Counted from the stretch's first letter, positions 15,015-25,340 are shown. The stretch is 38,957 nt of DNA from Mucilaginibacter sp. (GCA_025352225.1 JANXTT010000082.1:1-38957), one strand, 5' to 3'. Made by a program: numbers and translations. Notes: generated from the sequence alone by a model not told the origin.

Positions 15015-15506
15015 CTAATAATTTACAACAACCGCAGGTAACAATGTAGCCGTATTTAACGGAACCTGATCTGATGAAAGTATTGGTTTACGGTGCTGAT
15101 AATAATCGTACATCGCTTTTTGATTAGCTATTTTGTTTTTAGCCGTTGCCGTTAGATTAAAAGAAAAAGGGATCACAAAATCGTAAAATTCATAGTGATC
15201 AGGTATTACCCATTTACCGTTTGTTTTTTTAAGCGCCTCAATTACCGGTTGGGTAAGTAAATAATCATCAGCATAATAAACAATTACTTTGGTAATGTTG
15301 CCTTTGGTGTCGGCTGTAAATTTAAACACCGCTAAGCCTGTGGCTTTGGCTTTGCTAATTGCCGGGGTAATTTTTAGGCTATCTTTAAAAAACTGCATCA
15401 TAGCATTATTGCCACCCTTAAATGGCGCGGGCAACTGTTTTTTTTCCTGGGCTCTGGCGTATACCGAAATTAATATCGCGGTAAATAAAATAAAAACGTT
15501 TTTCAT
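15015..15506 (-). CDS. Secreted protein with a TonB-C-like domain
   Basis: 163 residues with a signal peptide (MKNVFILFTAILISVYARAQ). The mature part resembles the TonB C-terminal fold of Bacteroidota energy-transducer-like proteins: FKGGNNAMMQFFKDSLKITP, then TGLAVFKFTADTKGNITKV and a strand with VIEALKKTNGKW. It has no transmembrane anchor or Pro-rich linker, so it is unlikely to be a true TonB; such stand-alone domains are of unknown role. The start is 3 bp downstream of the RNA methyltransferase stop, so the two are probably co-transcribed. Confidence 0.72.
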   Translation of the reverse strand: MKNVFILFTAILISVYARAQEKKQLPAPFKGGNNAMMQFFKDSLKITPAISKAKATGLAVFKFTADTKGNITKVIVYYADDYLLTQPVIEALKKTNGKWVIPDHYEFYDFVIPFSFNLTATAKNKIANQKAMYDYYQHRKPILSSDQVPLNTATLLPAVVVNY

Positions 15507-15509
15507 CGT

Positions 15510-16682
15510 CTATTCAGGTTTGGGGTCGCGTTTACTGCCATCGTAAAGTTCATACTCCAGCAAACGGCAGTCTAATTTACCATTATAAAATTCAATTTTC
15601 TGAGATGCTTTTAAACCTATGCGTTTGGCAAGATCGGGGTTGCCGGTAAAAATATAACCCCGGTATCCCTTGCATTGTTGTTTCATAAAATCGCCAATGC
15701 GCTTGTAAGTAGCCTCTAGCTTGGTATGTACGCCCAGGCGCTCGCCATATTCCGGGTTAAAAAAAACAACGCCGGGCTCCGCGGGTACTTCGGTATCTGC
15801 AAAATCGCAAACTGCAAAATCAATTAAATGATCAACTCCAGCCGTTTTGGCGTTTTTTATCGCTATATCAACGGCATCGTCAGATATATCTGTAGCAATA
15901 ATTTTAAAGTCTAGTTGTTTGATAGCCTTATCCTTTAAAATCCTGCGCTCATTAAAAAACACTTGCTCATCATAACCCAAAACATGCATAAAGGCATAAT
16001 TCATTCTAAAAAAGCCTGGCGGTTTGTCAGTAGCCAATAAAGCGGCCTCGATAGCTAACGTGCCCGAACCGCACATGGGGTTAACAAAGGGGCTTTTTTT
16101 ATCCCAACCGGTAGCCATAATGGTTGATGCCGCAAGTGCTTCGAGCATGGGGGCCTTACCCGGAATTTTACGGTAACTATGCTTAGCCAGCGTTTCGCCC
16201 GATGTATCCAGAAAAATCTCGGCCTTATCGTCCTGCCAGTAGAGGTGTAAAACGGTTTTATTTAATTCGGGGCCCGAGTTGGGGCGAATACCCTTTACGC
16301 TTTTTATTCTATCGGCAACAGCGTCTTTAACCTTTACATTGGCAAAGAGCGGCGTTAAAATATGTGGGTTATTCACATTTGATGTAACTGAGAAATAGCC
16401 TGAAAAGTCGATTAAGGTTTCCCACTCTATTTTAACCAGGTTATCATACAATTCCTGCGGGTTTTCGGCAGTAAAGCTGCCCAGGGAATATAAGATCTGA
16501 CTTACGCAGCGCAGGTTTATATTTAATGGGATACAATCGTTAACGGTGCCAAACAACTCAATGCCGGTTGGGAACAATCTTTTGATCTCGAAGCCCAGCG
16601 CTTCTACTTCATCTTTTAAATAAGTTGATAACCTTTTATTACAGGTTAGGATGATTTTACTTTCGGTGTGGAAAACTTGCAT
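15510..16682 (-). CDS. THUMP-domain class I SAM-dependent RNA methyltransferase (RlmL N-domain-like)
   Basis: 390 residues. The N-terminal 160 or so residues contain a THUMP RNA-binding domain (ending near FLDTSGETLAKHSYRKIPGK). The Rossmann methyltransferase follows, with SAM motif FVNPMCGSGTLAIEAALLA, the acidic strand IIATDISDDAVDIA, and catalytic motif FFNPEYGERLG. The last is the NPPYG loop with Glu in place of the second Pro. This layout matches the RlmL/YcbY N-terminal half, which makes m2G2445 in 23S rRNA in E. coli; the exact target here is inferred. It is divergent from the DUF3127 gene. Confidence 0.9.
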   Translation of the reverse strand: MQVFHTESKIILTCNKRLSTYLKDEVEALGFEIKRLFPTGIELFGTVNDCIPLNINLRCVSQILYSLGSFTAENPQELYDNLVKIEWETLIDFSGYFSVTSNVNNPHILTPLFANVKVKDAVADRIKSVKGIRPNSGPELNKTVLHLYWQDDKAEIFLDTSGETLAKHSYRKIPGKAPMLEALAASTIMATGWDKKSPFVNPMCGSGTLAIEAALLATDKPPGFFRMNYAFMHVLGYDEQVFFNERRILKDKAIKQLDFKIIATDISDDAVDIAIKNAKTAGVDHLIDFAVCDFADTEVPAEPGVVFFNPEYGERLGVHTKLEATYKRIGDFMKQQCKGYRGYIFTGNPDLAKRIGLKASQKIEFYNGKLDCRLLEYELYDGSKRDPKPE

Positions 16683-16720
16683 AATATAAGTGTGCGAATT
16701 TAAGGATTAAAACTCCCGAT

Positions 16721-16750
16721 TTTGTTTCATATCGCTTAACTTTACATTTT
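16721..16750 (+). promoter_or_regulatory. Promoter of the DUF3127 gene
   Basis: TTTG (16721-16724), 18 bases, then TACATTTT (16743-16750), one mismatch to the Bacteroidota TTTG-N-TAnnTTTG consensus. It ends 13 bases before the ATG at 16764. Confidence 0.55.
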
Positions 16751-16763
16751 TAATTTAAAAAAC

Positions 16764-17132
16764 ATGGAGATCAAAGGTAAAGTACATGAAGTTTCAGCAA
16801 CTATGCAAGTTACTGAGTCGCTCAAAAAAAGAGAGTTAATACTTGAATATATAGAAAATCCGCAATATCCCGAATACTTAAAGTTTGAAGCTATTCAAGA
16901 TCGTTGCAATTTACTTGATAATGTAAAGGCTGGCGAAGATGTGGAGGTTTTCTTTAATTTAAAGGGCCGCCCCTGGACAGACAAAACCGGCAAAAAAACC
17001 TATTTTAACTCATTACAATTATGGAAAGTAAATGTATTGGGTAACGGTGGCAGCACGGCTGCTTCGCCAGAATATGCAGCTCCGGTTAACTTAAGTGCCG
17101 CTCCCGGCGATGATGACGATTTGCCATTTTAA
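16764..17132 (+). CDS. DUF3127 protein with an SSB-like C-terminal tip
   Basis: 122 residues. The first 95 match DUF3127, an OB-fold-like family of Bacteroidota: MEIKGKVHEVSATMQVTESL, KKRELILEYIENPQYPEYLK and FFNLKGRPWTDKTGKKTYFN. It ends in a short disordered linker and then GDDDDLPF, the same acidic-hydrophobic tip with which bacterial SSB recruits repair and replication proteins. By inference it binds single-stranded nucleic acid and presents a partner-docking tail. It is monocistronic, with its own promoter and a strong hairpin downstream. Confidence 0.85.
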   Translation: MEIKGKVHEVSATMQVTESLKKRELILEYIENPQYPEYLKFEAIQDRCNLLDNVKAGEDVEVFFNLKGRPWTDKTGKKTYFNSLQLWKVNVLGNGGSTAASPEYAAPVNLSAAPGDDDDLPF

Positions 17133-17160
17133 GTAAAGGCAACTTACTTATAACAGCGCA

Positions 17161-17233
17161 ATTGCGGCTAGCAAAGCAATCTCTGTAATACCTCGGGCCA
17201 GTTGGCCTTACAGAGATTGCTTTGCTGCCGGCA
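17161..17233. repeat. Long inverted repeat between convergent genes
   Basis: A perfect 19-bp arm beginning AGCAAAGCAATCTC (17170-17188) is complemented at 17208-17226, and pairing extends imperfectly to ATTGC/GGCAAT at 17161 and 17233. The loop contains GGCC-agtt-GGCC-like sequence. It resembles REP-like intergenic hairpins frequent in Bacteroidota and may terminate both convergent genes. Confidence 0.7.
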
Positions 17234-17248
17234 ATGACGCTTTATTTA

Positions 17249-17833
17249 TTAAAAAATAATCTTCCCGGTTGCTGTTACCAGTGATGATATTCGTACGGCG
17301 TCAAAAATGCGCTCTTCGGTAGTGCCTAATTTTATCAAAGAGTCTTCGTGCGCGTTTACACACATTTCGCAGCCGTTAACAGCAGATATAGCAAGGCTCA
17401 TCAATTCAAAAAATTCTTTCCCGGTAACGGGTTTCATCATCAGCTGCATGCGTATGCGGGCCGGTATCTGGGTGTATTTCTCTTTTTGTGTAAAATGCCT
17501 GAAACGGTAAAATATATTATTTGATGCCAGCAACGATGCACAACCCGCGGCTTCGGCAATATCTGCAGCCGATGCGCCCTGTTGGTGTGCCTGGTTGGTA
17601 AAAAACTGGGTTAGGGGGATGTTATTATTGTTAACGGCGGTACTTAAACCAATTAAAGCACACTCTTGCGTGGTTAAATGGTCGGATGTTAAAGTGCTGC
17701 CAAAATTTAGTTTAAAATCGCGCAGGTAGCGCGATTCTCCATTTTCAAGCAGGGTAAGGCTGGCTGTTCTGTAATTAGTGGCAAGGCCCAGGCTTTGCAA
17801 TATTTCGGATATGATATCAGTAGTTTCGCTCAT
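17249..17833 (-). CDS. AhpD-like carboxymuconolactone-decarboxylase-family alkylhydroperoxidase
   Basis: 194 residues of the CMD/AhpD fold. The active site CEMC...H is C155, C158 and H162, with E143 twelve residues before the first Cys. This reproduces the spacing of the Mycobacterium tuberculosis AhpD proton relay (E118, C130, C133, H137). In that system AhpD reduces AhpC. Here the gene lies about 117 bp downstream of an AhpC with the Mtb-type cysteine arrangement, in the same orientation but separated by a terminator-like hairpin. It is therefore probably made at a lower level than the peroxiredoxin. Confidence 0.9.
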   Translation of the reverse strand: MSETTDIISEILQSLGLATNYRTASLTLLENGESRYLRDFKLNFGSTLTSDHLTTQECALIGLSTAVNNNNIPLTQFFTNQAHQQGASAADIAEAAGCASLLASNNIFYRFRHFTQKEKYTQIPARIRMQLMMKPVTGKEFFELMSLAISAVNGCEMCVNAHEDSLIKLGTTEERIFDAVRISSLVTATGKIIF

Positions 17834-17897
17834 GGCAGAGGTGGTAGTTAAAGGCTATTTAGTTATTGTATTATGGACTTAGGGATTACTTTAAAAC

Positions 17898-17937
17898 AAA
17901 AAGCCCATGCTACAACATTGCAGCATGGTGCTTTTTA
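17898..17937 (-). terminator. Hairpin between ahpC and the AhpD-like gene
   Basis: AAAGC-c-CATGCT and AGCATG-gt-GCTTT pair around a 10-base loop. On the minus strand a TTTTTGTTTT tract follows. It would end or attenuate the ahpC transcript before the AhpD-like gene. Confidence 0.7.
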
Positions 17938-17950
17938 GGGATTGAAAAAA

Positions 17951-18496
17951 TTAAGCGGTTAATGTTTCCTGGCCTTTTTCCCAGTTGCATGGGCAAAGCT
18001 CGTCGGTTTGTAAGCCATCAAGTACACGTAATACTTCTTTTACGTTACGGCCAACACTTAAGTCGTTTACGCATACCCAACGGATGATACCTGTAGGGTC
18101 AATTATAAAAGTAGCGCGGTAAGCAATTTTTTCGTTAGGCTCTAAAATACCCAGTTCTTCGGCTAATGATTTAGATGTATCAGCCAGCATCGGGAATTTA
18201 AGGTCGCGCAGGTCGGCGTGGTCTCTTCTCCAGGCTGCATGCACAAATTCAGAATCAGTTGACGCGCCAATCAAACGCGCGTCACGATCGCGAAACTCAC
18301 CAAAGCTTTTGTTGAATTCGGCAATTTCTGTAGGGCAAACAAAAGTGAAATCTTTTGGCCACCAGAACATTACTGTCCAAACATTATCGTCGTTAACTAA
18401 ATAATCAGAAGTTATTGTTTCAAATTCTTTTCCTTTTTCAATGCTCACTACAGCGGCTTTAGAAAAAGAAGGAAATTTTTGTCCTATGGTTAGCAT
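17951..18496 (-). CDS. ahpC: Peroxiredoxin AhpC
   Basis: 181 residues of the Prx/AhpC family, reducing hydrogen peroxide, organic peroxides and peroxynitrite. The peroxidatic Cys is C54 in KDFTFVCPTEIAEF; C168 and C170 in DELCPCNWEKG are the resolving pair. The CxCNW end is the three-cysteine M. tuberculosis AhpC type, not the E. coli AhpC/AhpF type, fitting the AhpD-like gene next door and the absence of ahpF. It has its own promoter and no visible OxyR or PerR site that I could recognise. Confidence 0.93.
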   Translation of the reverse strand: MLTIGQKFPSFSKAAVVSIEKGKEFETITSDYLVNDDNVWTVMFWWPKDFTFVCPTEIAEFNKSFGEFRDRDARLIGASTDSEFVHAAWRRDHADLRDLKFPMLADTSKSLAEELGILEPNEKIAYRATFIIDPTGIIRWVCVNDLSVGRNVKEVLRVLDGLQTDELCPCNWEKGQETLTA

Positions 18497-18526
18497 AATG
18501 GTAAATTTTTAAAGTTTTTATTAAAA

Positions 18527-18558
18527 CAAATATAACAAATATTGGGCTATTTGACAAT
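18527..18558 (-). promoter_or_regulatory. ahpC promoter
   Basis: ATTG (18558-18555), 20 bases, then TATATTTG (18534-18527), one mismatch to the Bacteroidota consensus and located about 30 bases before the ATG. Confidence 0.7.
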
Positions 18559-19095
18559 TCTTATAATTTATAGGCTATAGATTTTGTCTATGTAAATGGG
18601 GTGCTAATGGGGTCAAATCTCTTTGTAAATTCACCGCATGTGCACCAAGCCAGAAAGATAACTTTTGTGGGGATATTTCAATTAAGCGATGCTAATTTGA
18701 TTAAATAATATCACTATATTTAAGGTTATGCGGAAGAATAATGAGCAAAGATAATTTAAAAAATATACCCATTTTTACCCATGTCCTGTTAAAAGGGCTG
18801 ATATGCTGAACACGTCGAAGCATAGCAGGTGAGCCTCTTCCCTCCGTTCTTCCACGGGCTTACAATAACAACTGACGCTCTTTTTTACTTTTTAATTTTA
18901 ACTTATTCGTTTTGTTCTTTTCTATTGCCATAAAAGGGGTTTGTGCATTGGTTTTGGTTATATAATAAGAGTTAAAAAATACCTGATACCAGCTACAAAC
19001 TACTAATTAAAAAACACCCATGTCCTCACAAATTTAAAAATAGTTTCTTTTGGCATTACTTTACTTTTATATTTAAACACTAAACCATATCCCTA
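18559..19095. other. Intergenic region, 537 bp, no gene seen
   Basis: It holds a second copy of the TACCCAT-N3-TACCCATG motif (18766-18783), a hairpin TATGCT/AGCATA at 18802-18824 in GC-rich DNA that looks like decayed repeat sequence, and another ACCCATGTCCT at about 19016-19026. The last 60 bases presumably contain the promoter of the following secreted protein. Confidence 0.4.
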
Positions 19096-19743
19096 ATGAA
19101 AAAACTAATACTAGTATTCTCATTTTTAATATTAACAGTTACTGCAAGTGGGCAATTAAAAGAAATATTTAGAGATGACTTTAACGACAATCACAACAAA
19201 TGGAAGTTTTATGATGGCGACGAGTTTTTTGTGGGAATTGTAAAAGGGAAATTGCATTTTGAAAAGTTTGATAAAAATAAAGTTAACAATGGCTGCCTTT
19301 GGTATATCAAGAAAATACCTGATTTTGATACGATGAATGATTTTTCGATCGCGTTTGAGGCCAAACTTATAAAAGCCAATGATGTGTACAAAGCCATGGA
19401 AATTATGTGGGGAACAAACCGCGACCCTAAAGACTCTTTGAGCAACTTTTACCAAGTGGAGATACGCACTACTGGCGAGATAAAATTAAACCATTTCCAT
19501 AAAGGATGGGCCTATTTATTCACCGCAGGAATGACCGACCTCACAACCGGGCGCCCAATTACCTTTAACGCTTATAAACCTAATAATTACGAGATATGCC
19601 AAAAGGATGGACATTGCCTGATTTATGTTAACAAACACCTGATTATGAACGAAGAGATCAATGCCATATACGGCAATATGATAGGTAACACGCAATGCTT
19701 AAGATCTAGCTGGGATATGGATGATCTTGTTATTAAGCAGTAA
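19096..19743 (+). CDS. Secreted protein, concanavalin-lectin-like fold, function unknown
   Basis: 215 residues with a signal peptide (MKKLILVFSFLILTVTASGQ). The mature part is beta-rich and opens IFRDDFNDNHNKWKFYD, a start typical of LamG/DUF1080-type jelly-roll domains; DFSIAFEAKLI, FYQVEIRTTGEIKL and the closing MDDLVIKQ fit the same fold. No catalytic residues can be assigned. It stands alone. A carbohydrate-binding role is possible but unproven. Confidence 0.72.
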   Translation: MKKLILVFSFLILTVTASGQLKEIFRDDFNDNHNKWKFYDGDEFFVGIVKGKLHFEKFDKNKVNNGCLWYIKKIPDFDTMNDFSIAFEAKLIKANDVYKAMEIMWGTNRDPKDSLSNFYQVEIRTTGEIKLNHFHKGWAYLFTAGMTDLTTGRPITFNAYKPNNYEICQKDGHCLIYVNKHLIMNEEINAIYGNMIGNTQCLRSSWDMDDLVIKQ

Positions 19744-19939
19744 ATTTGCTTCAAATAACTAAAACTAAACCACATTAATAACTATGGCCTCAGGTATTGA
19801 CATTCAAATTATTAGGGAAAAACATCAAAAAAATCAGATCAGGAGTTGATCTCCTAATAATGTCGTGATATACTATCTATCTCTTTGTTGTATTCCGTGA
19901 TCGCAATAGATTAAAATCTAAAAAAATAAGAAGCTAAAA

Positions 19940-20341
19940 ATGAATAACTTAAAGAATGACAAGGAATTTATAGGCGACCTTATAAAGGAATTCCCTGAGA
20001 TCAAAGATGAGGTTTTAGACGAAGACTATTCGGGATTAATAACCTTGCAAATAGGATGCTTAACAAGGTTTACTCAGAAAGCAATTGATACTAATGATCT
20101 GAATTTGGTTAAAAAGATTTTTTTGTTTGTCGAAGCTGATTTTGATCAGCTGAGCCATAAAGTTATGAATTCACTTTATATTTCTTATATAGGTAAATTA
20201 AAAATACCTCCAAGAAGCGAAGCCGAAAAACTACTCCCAGAAAAATTTAAAAATGCCTTTGTTGAACTAGAAGAACATTATATGTCAGGTTCCAAGGATG
20301 AGAAACTGAATAAGTTTTTAAAAGGTCTGGAATCTAAATAG
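19940..20341 (+). CDS. Small soluble protein, DUF7674-like
   Basis: 133 residues, no signal or membrane segment, predicted helical and acidic. FIGDLIKEFPEIKDEVLDED, LITLQIGCLTRFTQKAIDTN and ADFDQLSHKVMNSLYISYIG resemble the small DUF7674 family, whose members often sit as orphan genes in Bacteroidota and sometimes beside toxins. The family call is from memory of the pattern; the function is unknown. It lies about 100 bp before ligA in the same orientation but is probably transcribed separately. Confidence 0.65.
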   Translation: MNNLKNDKEFIGDLIKEFPEIKDEVLDEDYSGLITLQIGCLTRFTQKAIDTNDLNLVKKIFLFVEADFDQLSHKVMNSLYISYIGKLKIPPRSEAEKLLPEKFKNAFVELEEHYMSGSKDEKLNKFLKGLESK

Positions 20342-20413
20342 AACGCAAATACCTCGCCTTAGCTGTCACAGCACCGACCATCAACGTTTTACCAAGTTGC
20401 TATTCTAATTTAA

Positions 20414-22456
<2,043 letters not shown>

Positions 22457-22580
22457 TTAAGATTTTACGCTATTGTTATGAAGCATATTACAACAAAAAT
22501 CAAAAAAAACAGGGCGTGTAATCAATCCATAATCGGTGTAATCACAATAAGTATTATCTTAGCAGCCTTTATAATTACAA

Positions 22581-23459
22581 ATGAATAAATTTAGCGGAAC
22601 CGGGGTAGCGGTAGTTACTCCTTTTCATCCAGGTGGAGAAGTAGATTTTGAAGGCCTCGAGGCGGTAATTAACCATATTATTGGGGGCGGAGTTGAGTAT
22701 CTGGTTTCATTGGGCACTACCGGTGAAACCGCCACTTTAAATAAGGACGAGAAGAGGGAGATATGGAAACGTACCGTTGATTTTGTTAATGGCCGTGTGC
22801 CGCTGGTTGCTGGCATTGGTGGCAACAATACACACGAGGTTTTAAAATCGATAAAAAATTTTGACACCACCGGTTATGATGCCATCCTTTCTGTTAGTCC
22901 GTACTATAACAAACCCACTCAGGAAGGCATATATCAGCATTATAAAGCCATAGCAGAAAATACGCCTTTGCCTGTTATTATATACAACGTACCGGGGCGT
23001 ACAGGCAGCAGTATTGGTGCCGATACCACTTTACGCCTGGCACATAATTTTAAAAACATTATAGGGACTAAAGAAGCCTCTGGAAATTTTGACCAGTTTA
23101 ACTATATTATGAAGGATAAACCAGAAGGTTTCCTTTTTATATCAGGCGACGATCCGGTTACTTTGCCAATGATTGCCATGGGTGCTGTGGGCGTTATCTC
23201 TGTTATAGGGAATGCTTTACCGCAGATATGTGCTGACATGGTAAGGTTATGCCTTAAAGGCGACTTTGTTAACGCGCAGCCATTGCACTATAGTCTGATA
23301 GATTTTACCGATCTGATGTTTGCCGATGGTAGCCCCGCCGGAGTTAAATATGCCTTAAAGCAGTTGGGTATTTGCGGCGATACCGTAAGGTTACCATTAG
23401 TTAATGTGAGCAAAGCTATCGGCGATAACATATCAGCAGCGTTACAGAAACTGTCCTAA
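22581..23459 (+). CDS. dapA: 4-hydroxy-tetrahydrodipicolinate synthase DapA
   Basis: 292 residues. It condenses pyruvate with aspartate semialdehyde, the first committed step to diaminopimelate and lysine. Signatures: GTTGETATL near residue 45, YYNKPTQEG, Y135 in IIYNVPGRTG, and the Schiff-base lysine K164 in IIGTKEASGNF. It supplies DAP for the peptidoglycan made by the dcw cluster further right, whose MurE has the DAP-type motif. It follows ligA by 124 bp and ends at a strong terminator. Confidence 0.97.
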   Translation: MNKFSGTGVAVVTPFHPGGEVDFEGLEAVINHIIGGGVEYLVSLGTTGETATLNKDEKREIWKRTVDFVNGRVPLVAGIGGNNTHEVLKSIKNFDTTGYDAILSVSPYYNKPTQEGIYQHYKAIAENTPLPVIIYNVPGRTGSSIGADTTLRLAHNFKNIIGTKEASGNFDQFNYIMKDKPEGFLFISGDDPVTLPMIAMGAVGVISVIGNALPQICADMVRLCLKGDFVNAQPLHYSLIDFTDLMFADGSPAGVKYALKQLGICGDTVRLPLVNVSKAIGDNISAALQKLS

Positions 23460-23460
23460 T

Positions 23461-23491
23461 AAAAAAAACCGGCCTAAAGCCGGTTTTTTTT
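23461..23491. terminator. Bidirectional terminator between dapA and hc1
   Basis: ACCGGC-ctaaa-GCCGGT flanked by A8 on the left and T7 on the right, so it can serve both convergent genes. Confidence 0.88.
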
Positions 23492-23507
23492 ATTAGGAGT
23501 AAAACTA

Positions 23508-23696
23508 TTATTTTTTAGCAGTTTCACTGTTTTTTGATTCTTGCACTTCCAAACGGATCGCTTGTGCCAGGTTTTTCAAATCTTGCATACCTTTACGTAC
23601 ACGTGTACCTGCGGCACTGTTTCCTTTGTTGTAGAATTTGTCAGCATCAGCCTCCAAAGCTGCAACCAGTTCTTTTACTTCTGTGAATTTTTTCAT
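23508..23696 (-). CDS. Histone H1-like protein Hc1
   Basis: 62 residues matching the Bacteroidota Hc1-type family: MKKFTEVKELVAALEADADK, FYNKGNSAAGTRVRKGMQDL and KNLAQAIRLEVQE. It is a small helical DNA-associated protein thought to help compact the nucleoid. Unlike chlamydial Hc1 it lacks the long Lys/Ala tail and is close to neutral overall. It has an unusually clear Shine-Dalgarno sequence. It is convergent with dapA, sharing a terminator. Confidence 0.88.
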   Translation of the reverse strand: MKKFTEVKELVAALEADADKFYNKGNSAAGTRVRKGMQDLKNLAQAIRLEVQESKNSETAKK

Positions 23697-23705
23697 TGTG
23701 AGATA

Positions 23706-23713
23706 CTCCTTTT
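23706..23713 (-). promoter_or_regulatory. Strong Shine-Dalgarno of hc1
   Basis: AAAAGGAG lies 9 bases upstream of the ATG. Most genes in this window lack such a site, as is usual for Bacteroidota, so it hints at high expression and confirms the start. Confidence 0.7.
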
Positions 23714-24011
23714 AATATGAGGTTAAAATTGTTTAAACTAATGCTAATGTAAAATGTTTTTTTCTCAAATAAAAACTTTTAAAGCACTAAACAATAGCTT
23801 TAAAGGGGTTTTTTTCCACATTTTACTCGCTAAGCCATCAAAATTACTTAACCTAAAAATTGATTATTAGCAAGTTTATATTTTATAATGCAAAAAATAG
23901 CAATAATAACATTAAACATCAAGAATACAGTGCATTATCATAACAAAATAGCATTTTAATATATTTCATTAAGGTTGATATAATTTTATCCTTTTCTTAA
24001 AAAAAGTTATA
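23714..24011. other. AT-rich intergenic region upstream of hc1
   Basis: About 300 bp without a gene. It contains the unplaced hc1 promoter. No clear TTTG/TAnnTTTG pair with correct spacing was found. Confidence 0.4.
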
Positions 24012-24040
24012 AAAAAAGCCGTTAAATCAATTTTAACGAC
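24012..24040 (-). terminator. Terminator of the alpha-oxoamine synthase gene
   Basis: CGTTAAA (24020-24026) pairs with TTTAACG (24032-24038). On the minus strand the hairpin is followed by GCTTTTTTTATAA. Confidence 0.7.
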
Positions 24041-24065
24041 TAAATTATATCAGATTGATAAGTTA

Positions 24066-25310
24066 TTATTCGGCAAAAGCCAGTTTTTGTTCTTTATAAT
24101 AACCCGATTTTAGCTTTTGGCCAACCTCGGTAAAGGCCGAAAGCGTTTTTTGAACATCTTCCAGCGTATGTACCGCGGTGGGTATCAGCCTTAATTGTAT
24201 TAAACCCTTTGGTATAACAGGGTATAATACAATTGAGCAGAAGATGCCATAATTTTTGCGCAGATCCATTGTCATTACGGTTGCTTCGTTTAAATCGCCT
24301 TCTAAAAAAACCGGGGTAACCATGGTATTTGTAATTCCGGTATCAAAACCACGCTCTTTTAAACCCGATTGTAACGTTGTGGCTATTGTCCAAAGTTTTT
24401 CGCGCAGCTCCGGGTTGGATTTTAAAAGTTCAAAACGCTTTTGCAGGCCAATAACCATAGGCATTGGTAAAGCCTTGGCAAATGTTTGCGAGCGCATATT
24501 ATAACGAAGGTAATTTACAATCTCTTCCGTTGAAGCCACAAACGCGCCTATACCCGCCATTGATTTTGCGAAAGTGCCAAAGTATACGTCAACACCATCT
24601 ATGCAATCCTGCGCCTCGTGCGTGCCTGCACCGGTCTTTCCCATGGTGCCTAAGCCGTGAGCGTCATCAACAAGTAACCTAAAATCGTATTTGTCTTTTA
24701 ACGCTACAATCTCTTTCAGCTTTCCCTGCACTCCAGACATGCCAAACACACCTTCTGTAATAAGCAATAAGCCGCCGCCCGTTTGTTCGGCCAGTTTAGT
24801 GGCACGCTCTAGCTGCTTTTCGCAGCTTTCCATGTCATTATGCTTATATACAAAGCGTTTGCCCATATGCAGGCGAACGCCATCAACTATACAAGCGTGG
24901 GATTCGGCATCATAAACAATAACGTCATTACGGTCAACCAATGTATCAATAATCGAAACCATACCCTGGTAGCCATAGTTCAATAAAAAAGCATCTTCTT
25001 TACCGACAAAGGTTGCCAGGTCTTTTTCAAGCGCCTCATGGTATTTAGAGTTGCCAGACATCATACGCGCGCCCATTGGATAAGCCATACCAAAATCTGC
25101 AGCCGCCTTAGCATCTGCAGCTCGTACCTCAGGGTGATTAGCTAAACCAAGGTAATTATTTAAGCTCCAAACCAGGTGCTCTTTCCCCATAAACTGCATA
25201 TGCGCGCCAATTTCACCTTCTAGTTTTGGGAACGAAAAATACCCATGCGCCCACTTTTGATGCTGGCCCAAAGGGCCCATGCTTTTTGATATCTTTTTAA
25301 ATAAATCCAA
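24066..25310 (-). CDS. Alpha-oxoamine synthase (PLP-dependent acyltransferase)
   Basis: 414 residues of the KBL/BioF/SPT family, which condenses an amino acid with an acyl thioester with loss of CO2 or release of CoA. PLP residues: H138 in DAESHACIVDG, the D215-D216-A-H218 stretch in LLVDDAHGLG, and the Schiff-base lysine K249 in FGTFAKSMAGIG. Substrate specificity cannot be read from this. Candidates are 2-amino-3-ketobutyrate ligase (threonine catabolism), serine palmitoyltransferase (sphingolipids) and cysteate acyltransferase (sulfonolipids); the last two are characteristic of Bacteroidota lipids. It is downstream of ftsZ but separated by a terminator and has its own consensus promoter. 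Confidence 0.88.
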   Translation of the reverse strand: MDLFKKISKSMGPLGQHQKWAHGYFSFPKLEGEIGAHMQFMGKEHLVWSLNNYLGLANHPEVRAADAKAAADFGMAYPMGARMMSGNSKYHEALEKDLATFVGKEDAFLLNYGYQGMVSIIDTLVDRNDVIVYDAESHACIVDGVRLHMGKRFVYKHNDMESCEKQLERATKLAEQTGGGLLLITEGVFGMSGVQGKLKEIVALKDKYDFRLLVDDAHGLGTMGKTGAGTHEAQDCIDGVDVYFGTFAKSMAGIGAFVASTEEIVNYLRYNMRSQTFAKALPMPMVIGLQKRFELLKSNPELREKLWTIATTLQSGLKERGFDTGITNTMVTPVFLEGDLNEATVMTMDLRKNYGIFCSIVLYPVIPKGLIQLRLIPTAVHTLEDVQKTLSAFTEVGQKLKSGYYKEQKLAFAE

Positions 25311-25340
25311 TGTAATAATTTTTATATCAGCAATAATTTA

